Positions 53,421-64,000 of a stretch of 64,000 nucleotides of DNA are shown piece after piece; within the stretch, counting starts at the first letter, position 1; each line of letters starts with the position of its first letter. The position numbers and the translations under genes are program-made. Source of the stretch: Thereva unica (lineage: Eukaryota > Arthropoda > Insecta > Diptera > Therevidae); assembly GCA_949987705.1 (NCBI GenBank), contig OX465284.1:71409470-71473469 (forward strand), in the 5' to 3' direction. Under the pieces are notes generated by a model. It had not been told where the DNA came from, ran no database searches, and saw only the letters and a program-made list of their open reading frames with translations.

Positions 53421-56011
53421 ACAACCTTCTTCTGGTTATGCAAACGAAAATTAGTAAAAGTACAACCAGCACTAGGTTCTAACCAAAATTACTTAAAACT
53501 AAACAAGAGAACTTATTAGTCTTTTTCAAAAATCTAAAATCTTTACAATTTATATGCAAAAAAAATCTTATCAAAACATTTGAAAACTTTTTTGTTTACA
53601 CTTCATTATCCTAATATAAATACAACAGCCAGCAGGAATAAAAATAAAATAAAAAAAACCCATACACACTAAACAACAACAACAACAAAATACATATCCT
53701 TAGGTGTTTCAAAACCATAGCATCCTCTTTTTTATTTTAGCAATTTCACCATCCTTTTTATTGCATAAGGGTCGCAAAATCGAATTTATTTCATTTATTT
53801 CCCTTTTTAACCCCATTGTATATGTAACATTGTAGATATGTATACAAAACAGGAAGAATGAAAATATTGTATATGTATGCATGTGTATATGATGAGGAAA
53901 AAGAAAGAAATCCTTAAAATATCTTCAGAGATCCTGAATTTGATGGCTTCAGAACATGTAAAACGCGATTTTTATTTCAAAGAATGAAAGGATAAAATAA
54001 GAAGAGAAACGGCACACAAAAAAAATATATAGATATATATGTGTATATAATCTTGTAGATAAAAAGTGAGAAAAATCCCATTGGATTCATTTTGAATAAT
54101 AAATAGACTCCGAGATGGACCATCCAGTTGGGAACACTTTCCTACGAATGTTGAACAAAAAAAAAATAATAATGCCAAGCGAAAAAAATATATATGTGTG
54201 TGTGTATATATAAAGGCAAAAAAAAAAAAAAATAAAGAAGAAAAAAATATACAGAAATCATTTATCCTGGCTGTCTGCTTCTACGATTTTGTATCCCTTC
54301 GTCCCATCCACTATATCTAAACAAAATCTTCCATTTTCGCTTTTCATTTCGTTACGATTGCTACAAATGCAAGGATATATTTATATATATGTAGGTGTAT
54401 ACTGGTACGAAGCCGGTGCCCCTCGTCTAAAACTTGCTTTTCGTATGTGATTTCTCCTTGGAGAGCACTAGAATTTTTGTAAGTATACCTTCATCACGTA
54501 TAAAAGAAAATCAAATGTTAAGAAACAAGGCACGAGAAAACAAAAAGGGAAAATAAAAATGAAAGCACCACCAACAACTGCGGGGAAAAAGTGTATTACA
54601 ATAACAACAGGAGCAGGAACAACAACAGCAACAACAACAACAATGAAAAAAAACCTAGAGTCCTGGACGACCTCTTCAATATCAACGGTAGATCTGTACG
54701 GGTGATGTAGGTACCACACATAAGGGAAAGTTAGAACGAAATCAAAAGCCGTTCATTTTGGTACGAAAATCCTCCCAAAAAATATAACAACATCCTGACT
54801 CTATAAGGATCTGTCAGGGTCGAATGACCTCCGGCCATAAAGAAGCTTTCGCTTATCGCTTTCTCTTCACTGGCTGTGTGTGAGCTTTTCACCCACCCAG
54901 TGTGTCGTTGGTGCTACCCTGGCAGCTACTTTTTCCTTAGAAGGACCTTACATATGTGGCAACTGTTCAACCCCTCGCAAAAAAAAACTTTTCTTTCGTA
55001 GACAAATGTTGAAATAATAAATTTTTATGTTTCTAGATGGATATCCCCAGAGAGTTGATCTCACCCACCTTCCTTCTGGGTTCACCCCACCAACAAAACA
55101 AGGACCAAGAGAAAAACATCCACCCCTTCCCCAATCCCCCACTAACAACAGGCGATTCCGTCTAATACGTGTCAATAAGCGAAACATGTTGTTCCGTTCC
55201 GTTCCCACCCTCCTATACAAGCTCCTTTAACTGAATATATCCTTCGAATATCTCAGTATAGAAAAAAAACGGAAATTTTTATGGATAAGAGATGGGCACA
55301 AAATACCCAGGGGAGGGCAAAGGGTCTACAGCTGAAGAGTCGTACATTTACTAGAGCTCGATCCTGATAGTATAAATCGGGGGTGTGGGTCTGGCAGGAC
55401 TAGCAGCAGCAGAAAAAAAAGTAATAAAAACGTCCCAACTCATCTTTGTCATCAGAACCGGCTTTTTTCGTCCTGTTTTTAGCTGTGCGACTGGACCAAG
55501 GATATATCTCTTCCTAGCTTGGCCAAAAATACCCTCGTGTGTCGTCGTGGGCCGGGAGTGAGTGTGTGGATGTGACCAAAAAAGATTACAATTTTGTCAA
55601 GGGAGGTGAGAATGGATTTACTCTGCACGTGTTCATTTTTGTGTCAATATATGAAGCGACAAAAATCTGATTAGCTTCAGTTTTTCGACATGTTGACCCT
55701 GATGGGTATTAGTAGTATCCCTATATAAGAAGGGATTGTACGGGTTTGAATAAATTTTTCTATGTTCATAAATTATTGAATTTGTTGATTTGTGAATACG
55801 GCTTTTTTATACGAATAATTTCGTGTTTATTGGACGGATTAGATGATTCTGGTTTTAGGTTTTTATATTTAAAAAAACGCCTACAATATCTTATGGAAGT
55901 AACAAGCTAACCTTCTAAACCAGCAGTCAGCGGCCTATGGCGCGCAGGATCTCTGGTGGCACGAGGACAAATCGGAAATGTCCATTAAATTAAAATTTTC
56001 AATATGTTAAG
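53421..56011. other. No gene recognised, low-complexity tracts
   Basis: AT-rich sequence with A-runs, TATATATGTG repeats (about 54185-54210) and a CAACAACAACAA tract (about 54615-54640). A short patch at 54655-54705 is open on both strands with protein-like residues but lacks good splice sites. Confidence 0.35.
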
Positions 56012-56486
56012 ACCATGCACATTCAGGCCGCCGGCAGAGCATGGCCTGAAGGTTACTCGCCTTGAGGCCAAGTATAAACACACCCTCACCAACCGCCAAC
56101 TGAATGGAGTCTGCAATCCAGGAAACTGACAAAAATCTCTATGTCAGTGGGTATTTATTGTCAGTCCGGGCCTGAAGATCTGAACTTCTATTCAGTATGA
56201 AAATTTCGTTGAGGTTATAAAAATTTTAGAACTTGAATTAGCAATCTGCTCCGCTAAGCTGTTGTCTTCGCCTGCGTGTGTCAGAAGGATGCCTCAAATC
56301 CTTATTGCTCAGTCAGACTGTGTAATGAAAGGCCTTCATCGGGCCGTACTTGCCGACCTGGGCTAAAACCACCGGCTGCCGGCGGCCTGTAAGTGAATGA
56401 GGACCATAAATAGTGGCCTCCACCGGGCCCTACCTGCTAACCTGCAATGAAAGGCCATGGCCTGCAGGTGGCCTGTATTTGAAAGG
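56012..56486 (+). mobile_element. GGCC-rich MITE (copy 3, most complete)
   Basis: About 475 bp. The left end is CACATTCAGGCCGCCGGCAG, then CATGGCCTGAAGGTTACTCGCC. The right end reads AAAGGCCATGGCCTGCAGG and GGCCTGTATTTGAAAGGGGGCC. The outer 40 bp are inverted copies of each other with gaps. A second internal copy of the right end (GGCTGCCGGCGGCCTGTAAGTGAATGAG, about 56370-56400) shows duplication of the terminus. Related copies occur at 40933-41298 and 50150-51220. Confidence 0.65.
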
Positions 56487-56744
56487 GGGCCTTTCTCTTG
56501 CAAAGTTGACTCCCAATTAATTTTTGGTAGCCCGCTTAATATGCAGTAGTTTTAATTACCTGTTTTGTGGCACACGAATGCATTTGGGTTGCCAACCGCT
56601 GTCCTAAACCACTGTTGAAATTTTAATATCTTCACGAGTGATCTAAGAATTACACACAGCTTGGCATCAATTATGTGGATAACCTGACTATCTTCAGAAT
56701 GAGATTGATCAAAACTTATGGATTAAGACTCACGACTACAATTT

Positions 56745-56800
56745 CAGAGGTCCGTGTTTAGAGCCCACCCTGCATCATAGTCCAGTGACTTTCCAATTGG
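56745..56800 (+). repeat. SINE head scrap
   Basis: CAATTTCAGAGGTCCGTGTTTAGAGCCCACCC aligns (in pieces) with the CCAGAGGTC-box B region of the heads at 49748 and 52930, but box B is mutated. Confidence 0.4.
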
Positions 56801-56814
56801 CTCAGGCGACACCC

Positions 56815-57395
56815 CTTGTGCTACCAGTCCATCATGTCGAGCATGTCATGGTGAGATGTATTGGTACAAGCTTAGCGAAGGATACAAAAAGGATAACACA
56901 GACTAAAGGGAGTCTGGGAGGTGTTTGAGTAAATGAAGATGTACCTTGCGTTTGAACTCTTGCATATTGTATGTGTTCGGGAATACTGACTGTGGGTGGT
57001 TGTTCCACAGTCGAGCTATTCTCGAAAAGAACGAATTTCTAATCTGAGGTGTGCGAGAAAATAAGGGCTGTAGACATTGAGAATGAGCCGAAAGAGCTTG
57101 TTCCGGGAAAAACATTGCCGTGAAGGCAGGAGGTTATATATTTTGGTAGAACAATAGTTGTGGTAGATGCGGTAGAATTTCACCAGAGCCGCTACACTGC
57201 TGCGGTGGCTTAGTGAATTAAATGTGGAGCAAATGGCGCCGTCGCCAATGAGTTGGAGAACGCGGTTTTGCACCTTGTCCAGCCACGCTAAGATGGTACT
57301 CAAAGCCCCTGCCCCGAATGTAGGATTTGTAGATTATATCCCTGGCCGACGACTGAAGGAGGAAATTGTATCTTTCAAGGGCTTAGGTCTGCCAA
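56815..57395 (-). pseudogene. LINE family A, 3' end
   Basis: Two minus-strand frames. 57303-57016 reads LDKVQNRVLQLIGDG, FNSLSHRSSVAALV, YNLLPSRQ. 57115-56903 shifts to continue RIARLWNN and NMQEFKRKVHLHLL. This is the C-terminal part of the LINE A reverse-transcriptase ORF, better preserved at its end than the copy at 16168-17725. The 3' UTR reaches about 56815. A deletion of about 40 bp relative to that copy lies near 57310. Confidence 0.8.
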
Positions 57396-57887
57396 CGCCT
57401 TTGATGGACTAAGTATTCTCAATTCGAGAATTTTTGTTTGCGACCCGGGACATCAATAAGGCAATGAAATGACGGACGAACAAATTGGTATAAGTGACAA
57501 AATTCTAAGCAATGGGGTGAACGTATTCAAGCGATCTGGCTAACAAATGTAAGAACAAGAGTCCAAATGGTGGGCACAGTACTGATATGTACATCCTTTA
57601 TGTAATTAAGGTAACAAGAAGTAAGAGGTTAGCAATTTAACAATTGTTTCAATGTGCAAAAACGAAAACCTAAAAAGTTTCCGCTACAAAAAGTAAACTA
57701 AAACCATAAACAAAAACTTTCTTTTATATATTTGTGTCACTTCGAAAATCTGATTTATTATTTTTACATAAAAAGGGGATGCCCCCAACAAAAACATGCG
57801 AAAAACATCTTTCATTTTTCAATTTTCTCTCTTACTTAATAATTCAAATAGGTTCAGAGATTAAAATAAATTCTCACCTTTCAAATT

Positions 57888-58050
57888 GCAGACAGATACC
57901 TTCTTCGAAATCTACATTTTCAATACCAAAAGGACAATTTACCTTCGATCACATTTCAGTCTATGGATGGTGAAAAATTTGCAAATCGATACCACTTGAC
58001 AGTAAACATGACAGACGTGGTGTCATTTTCAATTCATAAATCAACTCCAA
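57888..58050 (+). CDS. Candidate exon, uncertain
   Basis: A plus-strand segment between possible acceptors (CAAATTGCAG at 57891 or CACATTTCAG at about 57958) and a donor (CCAAG|GTGAGAAAT at about 58049). One frame is open throughout and ends EKFANRYHLTVNMTDVVSFS then IHKSTPR, which looks like folded extracellular protein. Two other frames are open for part of it, and it sits inside the minus-strand gene's intron. No family was recognised. Confidence 0.25.
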
Positions 58051-59038
58051 GGTGAGAAATACATACACATATACCAAAAAAAAAGAGCAGGAGACGAACG
58101 AAAAAAAAATGGAAAAGAACCGATACGGCACCTAAAAAGGAAGTCAATCTTCACCTGGATGGGAAGTGACTGTCAACGACAAACCATCAAGGTAAGATTC
58201 AGAAGAGTGATATCTGCGAAAAGAGGAGTCGTGAAAAACATCCCGCGACTTTTCCTTTTTATTTTATGAATGTATTTAAGGCCACCACGCGAGGACGGCG
58301 AAAAAAAACATACTTATGTAAATTGTGCGCGAGTATGTGTGGCGAGGAGATAGGCGCAAATCTTTGAAGATATCAGAAAAGGAGCGCCTAAGACGGGGGA
58401 GGTGGAAGTGAGACATATCTGGGAATATTTGAATTTTTATGGCGTGTACCGAGCTTCCGGAACTGAAAAATGGGTGGAGTAAGCAACGTAAGGAACGAAA
58501 ATAATCGAAGAAAGGAGGACGGCTCGAAAGCGCAGAAAGTGTGAAACCTTTCAACAGTCCCTCTCAATGGCTGATGCGGTTTCTTACCTGTTCCCGGTGT
58601 TTTAGTGGCTCTTCTTATATTTTACCTGGCCGTCCTGTGCACGGTTTTTTATATGGCATCATGGTTGCCTGGTTAATGTCCGTAGTAATTTACGTAGAGT
58701 TACATTAATGTGGAATGGCTGTCCGTTTTATGGTTGCATAAATTAAAAAAAAATATTTCTTTTCGTTTCAAAAAAAATAAAATGAAATTTCAAAAGGGTT
58801 AAGTACGGGGGTTGTGGTGTGTGCATGGGCATTGATACTTTGGATTCACATGCCTTCATGTCAAGCTACTTGGTTGGGTTGGTTTCTTTTAAAAGCAGTT
58901 TTATGTGGCATCTGCTTCGATAAGAAGCAAACACACACTCTAAACACGAAACTTTGTTGGGAGTATAATTTAAAACTAATAAGCAATAATTATGATTGTT
59001 TTTAGGAAAATTGTTTATAATTTATTTATAACACTTAC

Positions 59039-59086
59039 ATTTTTACATTCTTCGTAATCCATGCAATGATGCCAATCCTGGACGAA
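59039..59086 (-). CDS. Small Cys-rich exon of the membrane-protein gene
   Basis: A 48-bp exon with acceptor TTTTTCATTACAG and donor AAT|GTAAGTG on the minus strand, phase 0 at both ends. It encodes FVQDWHHCMDYEECKN. Joined to the exon at 27277, which begins CWNSC, it gives C-x5-C-x2-C-x3-C. As I recall the anosmin-1 N-terminal Cys-rich region, it has WCQNHKQCSKCLEPC at this place, the same spacing and a Trp nearby. That link, across about 31.8 kb, is inference; the splice sites and frame are direct. Upstream exons, including the signal peptide, are not firmly located. Confidence 0.55.
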
Positions 59087-60879
59087 CTGTAATGAAAAAT
59101 AAAAATAGGAAATTAGTCAAATTGAATTATGGGATTGGATATTTTTACTAATACGAAATACAGACTTGACCAAAAATGTAAACTACCAATAACAAGGACT
59201 AATCTATTTCCTGTACCAAGCTGAAGAAACTTCGCACCAAGCCAATTCCAATACTAATAATAATAATAATAATAAAAGGCAGTGTCAAGGAGTACAGAAT
59301 TGGACCATCTTTGGCAGGTTATTTTTGTATCCTGTAACAGGGGTGCAAACGTTGTTTCCAACGGTCCCCCATATAAGTAATAAGCACCACAATGCTGCTT
59401 GACTTTAGTGATACTACCATTTTTTGCTTTGTTGTTCAAGTTTTCTCGAAATTCCCTTATTTGGGAAATTTATGATTATTATGGGTTTGTTTGCAGAAAA
59501 ATAGCTAATATTGATATTATGGATCACGAAAGCCTCAAGCGCTTTCCAAGGGATGCAGTTCTAGATGCTATCTAGCTTAACCAAAGAGGCCGTGTCTAGA
59601 GTTTGAAAACTTAATCCAGGACCTATTTATAGATTTTTAGGTCGCATATGGTAGCATAGTCAGGCTAGAACTCTACAAAGACTCAGGGGAATTCGGAATC
59701 AACAATAAGTCTCTGGGGAGTATGATTACAAAGCCTCTACAATGATGACATCTACGAGTGTTATTATGATATATATTTGTAGATATGAAGAGAATCAAGT
59801 ACATTGGGCTTAGATGGGCAGAACATCTAGCTTGTATGGATGATGAGTAATCTGGTCCAAAACTCCTACCCTAATTTATAATTAAATATAAATATTTAGA
59901 TTGTTAAGTGGACCAACAGTCCATTGGAAAAATGCCGTAGACCAGGAGTCCACAGCTTGGGAACACCAAATTGAATGACATCGACCCAGAATCAGGACCG
60001 GTTGAGGAAGCAGTTGCCGGAGGCGAGGACCAGATACCGGTTGTACAGCTTAATAAGGACGAAAATAAACTTGGGCAGTCCAATTAGTAAATTAAAATTG
60101 ATGAAAAGGATCGAGTGTTAATTTCGTGAAATATCTTTATGATTGGAATTCGTCTATCTTTTCCTGAAAATTGGCGATCTCTTTAGTGATACTGCTGAGA
60201 TCTTGTCTTACTTAAAATTCTTGAGTCACAGAAAACTTGTATACGGTGAATGATTTCTGTGAATTTGTTTGAAGAGGATCAATGAGTTTCGCTTTCAAAT
60301 TCTATTGGAGAACTTCTTCCCAGTTTTTGTAAATGAGTTAAAAATCCATGTTTTTGAAAACATCTTTTATGTTATTTGATCTACTGAGAAAATTGGCTAA
60401 TTTTGTTTGATTAGTTTTAGATAAACTTTCATAGCGCCAGATAGATCATAACATTAGAGAGATTATTCGTCTGTCTTCGTTTTTTTCGATTGCTTTACAT
60501 AGAGTTCATCTTCATCGTGTGGTTTGCCAACGGATCATTCCCCGTCTGGTCCGTCAGATTTTTTTTTTAGTTTCAATTTTCTCTCAATTTCAAAGTTCTC
60601 GGCTCAACGTTACTACAGTAATGTGGCATATTTTACTACAGTAATAGGGCATGATTGACTCTTTCTAGAAGTAATACGATTGTATGATAACGTGTATGAT
60701 CGTTTTGTATATTATTTTTTTCATATTTTCTGTGGCCCTTTTAAGATTTTATTACTGGCTATAGTTAGGAGTATGTTTTTTTTTGCAATGCCTTTGCACA
60801 TCTACTGGGTGGGCCATCTTTATACTATCCATACATGAGTTGTCAAATCGGTTATTAACATACCGCGTTGCAAGCTTCA
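59087..60879. other. No gene recognised
   Basis: AT-rich. It includes an (AAT)n run at about 59250-59275. Confidence 0.4.
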
Positions 60880-61400
60880 GTTATAGCAGATATTTAAAAT
60901 GGAAAAGTACACCAAGCCTGGACGCGCTAAAATTCATGATGATTTGGGCTTTTCCCCCGTACAAAATTCAAGCTATAAGGAAAATCGAGCCCTTTGATTG
61001 GCTTATGCAAATTTTTGCCTTGAAATGGCTGAAAATGATGGTAGTTTTTGCCGTAAAATGATCATGAGCGACGAGGATCATTTCTCGCTTAATGGGACGG
61101 TAAACAAGGCAAATTGCCGGTATTCTGAAAACCCTCAATTAATTGAAGAAGTTCCTATTCACGAGAGTTTGGTGCGGTGTTACTGGAGAAAGGGGGTTGG
61201 GCCGTTCTTCTTCGAAGATGAGCGATCGAAGCCGATCTCCGTCAATGGCGAGCGTTTTCAAGCCATGATAGATAACTGATTTTTTGATGCCAATCCTTCG
61301 TGAAATTCGTATGCGTAGCTTCTGATTCCAACAAGATGGCGCGTCGTGCCACACAGCATGTAGTACGATCGATTAATTGATGAAATTGTTTCCTCGGCCA
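60880..61400 (+). pseudogene. Tc1/mariner-type transposase fragment
   Basis: Two plus-strand frames overlap: PPYKIQAIRKIEPFDWLMQ (60960-61005), then LAYANFCLEMAENDGSF, MSDEDHFSLNGTVNKANCR, ENPQLIEEVP, VGPFFFEDE and ISVNGERFQAMI (61000-61279). Further on, a shifted frame shows an RWRVVPHS-like relic of the QQDGAxxHTA block. The first catalytic Asp (SDEDHF) is kept, but frameshifts and the lost second motif frame make it inactive. The N-terminal DNA-binding part is missing. Confidence 0.8.
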
Positions 61401-61875
61401 CACATACATTTTGTTTCCCTATCGTATGCTTCTATGAACCCATCTAAAAGGTGATCTACATATGTCGAGGTTTCGTTTCCAGCATTTACGGAAGGTCTTA
61501 TTTACTGAAAATAGTTGGTCCATTGTTGATCTATTTACTAAAACCTTAGATGCATATTTACTGATTCTGCTTCTGCATAGAGTTCTATTCTGGGTTCGAC
61601 TGAATTCTTCACCTTTCATCCGTATTAGGCTGACATATTATTTTCCTATCAATACGAGGGCACATGCAGCTAATAATTCGTGTATCGTAACATCTGTTCG
61701 TCGTCTTGTATGATCAGTTATATGTTATGTATATTTTCGGGGATGGATCGTATGTTATTTTCTCCTTTTTTGAAGGTTGGTTCTTTTTTTTATTTTGCTC
61801 CGGTGTCATCATTATATTGCTGTCAATATTTTGGATGACTTCATTTAAAAATTAACATTTAAAATTTCATTGTGT

Positions 61876-62003
61876 CTATACAATACAACGCCCACAGCAA
61901 AACCAAAGATTTATGGCTTTATCCAGCTGATCACTCTGCACTCTCGGAATCATTTCAATGCATCGATCACTGGCCAATTTTTCATGCCAATAACTGACCT
62001 CGT
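61876..62003 (-). CDS. Candidate terminal exon, unassigned
   Basis: On the minus strand it follows a good acceptor (AAGTGTCTCTTTCAG). In the phase with two leading bases it reads EVSYWHEKLASDRCIEMIP, then RVQSDQLDKAINLWF and CCGRC before a stop at 61876. The composition is protein-like, and an AATAAA lies about 85 bp further on (complement of about 61789). The phase does not fit a direct join to 59039 or to 63010, so it would belong to another transcript. The plus strand has an open frame here as well. Confidence 0.3.
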
Positions 62004-62519
62004 CTGAAAGAGACACTTGTTAATAAAAGTGAAAATACACATCGAAGACAATCAATCACAATCTTAACTAAGCAAACATTTATAACCTTGCAGATCATTT
62101 TCAGAATTAATCGATACAGATCAAAATAATTGTGGATGAAAAATCGATATTTTAATTTCCCTTTCACAAAACATTTTAATCTCTCTCGACACACACACAC
62201 AAAAAAGCCCAAAACGAATCCAAGAAAGGAAAAAAATGTTTAGTTATTAATTATTAATTCTAACGAAATCAATGTCAAATCATTTAGCTTGATGCTTAAG
62301 AGTCTCTGGAAATCTTTAAGTCGATCGTGTCCCAAATTCTCGTTTCTTTTTTTGGATAATATTTATTCACGATTCAGAAAGCGTTTTTGACCTCCTCTTC
62401 CTCCTCATTATGTGGCTACCAACTGGCTACCGTTAACAGGTCTTGATTAGTGCGGGACTGCGCTGTCAGGAAAGTTTTCTAAAAATTAATTAATAATCAG
62501 TCCCGTAAATATAAATTCA

Positions 62520-62701
62520 GATCATCCATCTGCACCTGAGTGATAATAAAAATACACACAGCAGCACCACGACCAGGTAAGACTACAACAGAAAAAACTT
62601 CGATACAAAATTACCGAATAGGAAAAAATACAGTCAGTTACGAAATTAATCATACACAGCCTTGGCCAGCCCCGGTGTATGAAGTCATGAGGTGCGTTCA
62701 G
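62520..62701. other. Possible exons on either strand
   Basis: Plus strand: 62521-62576 has an acceptor (AAATTCAG) and donor (CCAG|GTAAGAC), and about 62640-62701 ends with TTCAG|GTAAGCC. With the acceptor TACAGTCAG they join in frame across a 60-bp intron, giving SYEINHTQPWPAPVYEVMRC. Minus strand: the first part follows TTTTTTCTGTTGTAG and reads SYLVVVLLCVFLLSL, a signal-peptide-like stretch ending at CTCAG|GTGCAG. The two readings are mutually exclusive, and I cannot choose between them. Confidence 0.3.
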
Positions 62702-63009
62702 GTAAGCCAAGGTGCGCACCTTTGGTTCTGGGCCGGTAATTAGCAGACGACCGTTTCAATTATCGACAATTTTCTCTCGAAATTTTTACTTGCACACCAA
62801 AGTGATGTTTTCATATAAATTTTATCTTTTTCTTATAATTTCGGATTTTATCCACATATCCTCTCTGGCGGTGGTGTCCGTTGGTGTGTTCTTGGATATA
62901 TTTTTTTGTGGGTCCATACCTTCAATCATTTCCTTCCAAAAAGTGTTCGAGTACGTGTGGATTTTAGTAAGATCGGGCGAACGATTTGTTTGTTAAACGT
63001 AATGCTCAC

Positions 63010-63151
63010 CTCTACCGGAACATCTTCAGGTAAAAAAGAAATGATGTCTAGTATTTTTTTTTGTTCCATCATCTTCATTTCTCGGGGCTTATCTTGGACT
63101 CCCATTCCGGTGTATGCGGCTAGATACGAAGATAATCGGTACGCGGTAACG
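63010..63151 (-). CDS. Candidate upstream exon
   Basis: The minus-strand frame ends at a GAG|GTGAGC donor (63010) and reads GVQDKPREMKMMEQKK then ILDIISFLPEDVPVE. It ends in phase 0, so it could splice to the exon at 59086 (FVQDWHHC...). It has no Cys or signal peptide. A plus-strand frame of similar length overlaps it. Confidence 0.25.
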
Positions 63152-64000
63152 CTATAAATTAATCACTTCACCAAAAAGAAGAACAGGTTTCTTCTGGACA
63201 TCGTTGGTTTGTTCTTCTTCGTTTTTATAATTTTTTTTTTTTCAATTTTCGTGTATGTTTTGAGAGTTTTACTTCAAACTCTTTTTTTATCTTTTTTTCC
63301 CTACATTCACGTCTTGTGTGATTTTAAGATTTTTCTTCTTTCTCAAGAGTTTCAAGGAAGAAGATTTCGTCTTTAATTTTTAATACCTCTCCAACCAACT
63401 TTTTTCTGACTATATTCCACATCTGTCTGTACTCATTCCACTAAAATTGAATTCCACAGACCAATTTTGTATCTTGTGTGTAATTTCATTCAATTACTTC
63501 AAAAGATGGCTTACAAACATTCTTCGGGTGCAATTTTGTATGTCGGCATCCATTGCGGCGGTATGAATAAGGCTATTCATAACCTCGTGTGTAGGTGTGA
63601 AAAGTTCTGCACCATATACTTTCATCCATGGGGGGAAGGATATTTAATTGACTAAAAAGGTAAATAATAATTAAAGAACTTGAAGCGATAAAGTTTTAAA
63701 TGCTGCTTCGTGACTGATGATGATTGGTGTATTTTGTTCTCGACGTTGTAAATTGTAGGTGGAGGGTTTCTTAAAATAGATGTCATTAAACTTGATTAAG
63801 GTTTTTTTGATTGAATAAATATAATATTAATGGAGTATTTAATTAAATACGGTATTTAGTAGCCTTAGGGGATACGCCCGCGATATTGTGGGAGGTAGTC
63901 GCTGTGAAGTAACAACAAGTGTACAGGGACATGAAAATGTGTTGGCGATTATTATCAACTTTGAAGGTTGCTTACGAAAGTCGGGGTGGATTTGATTATT
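63152..64000. other. No gene recognised
   Basis: T-rich then ordinary AT-rich sequence. No supported exon. Confidence 0.4.

Noticed and set aside
54655..54705. Short exon on either strand
   Set aside because: Protein-like in two frames, but the acceptors lack a pyrimidine tract and the donors are poor.
1..64000. A toxin, defence, CRISPR or biosynthetic gene cluster
   Set aside because: No such domains were seen. The window is a eukaryotic intron and intergenic landscape dominated by transposons.

Overview
The window reads as a repeat-rich, AT-rich insect genome segment, most likely dipteran. The grounds are the mix of BEL/Pao, CR1/Jockey-like and RTE LINEs, Tc1/mariner and PIF/Harbinger-type remnants and tRNA-derived SINEs, plus short coding exons with GT/AG borders far apart in non-coding DNA. 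I cannot name a species. No bacterial, viral-genome or CRISPR features are present.

Host gene: the best-supported cellular gene lies on the minus strand and spans most of the window. Exons at 59039-59086, 27026-27277 and 20790-21260 have good splice sites and the same phase. Joined, they encode a cysteine-rich motif, one fibronectin type III domain, a Thr/Ser-rich linker, a transmembrane helix and a short cytoplasmic tail. The Cys spacing created at the 59039/27277 junction (C-x5-C-x2-C-x3-C) matches what I recall of the N-terminal Cys-rich region of anosmin-1. The implied introns are about 31.8 kb and 5.8 kb, and they hold most of the mobile elements described here. A T-rich stretch (19.0-20.8 kb) downstream of the stop is probably its 3' UTR. 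Further candidate exons at 42.8 kb, 57.9 kb and 61.9-63.2 kb are uncertain.

Mobile elements, left to right. At 2-4.3 kb are decayed Ty3/gypsy, LINE and BEL/Pao pieces. At 7588-8023 is a compact fold-back element with a 9-bp target duplication. At 8154-15327 is a complete BEL/Pao retrotransposon: identical 476-bp LTRs, a 5-bp target duplication, a tRNA-Tyr-like primer site and one intact 1723-residue Gag-Pol. At 15.5-18.3 kb are a SINE tail, a degenerate tandem repeat, a LINE fragment and a mariner fragment. At 21.8-25.5 kb an RTE-type LINE is split by a later CR1-like LINE. At 29.9-34.4 kb is a near full-length two-ORF LINE (PHD-like ORF1; endonuclease plus reverse transcriptase ORF2) with a duplicated 3'-terminal stem-loop. 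From 35 to 57 kb there is a dense set of miniature inverted-repeat elements, SINEs, mariner scraps and a 5'-truncated LINE with a 13-bp target duplication. At 60.9-61.4 kb is another mariner-type transposase remnant.

Apart from the host gene, the elements form a layered insertion record and do not act as one pathway. Only the BEL/Pao element and possibly the LINE at 30-34 kb look coding-competent. I found nothing that clearly qualifies as a new biological system. The most unusual items are the fold-back element, the repeated LINE 3' stem-loop, the CAAGACT inverted-repeat element carrying a SINE, and the split-exon membrane protein gene.
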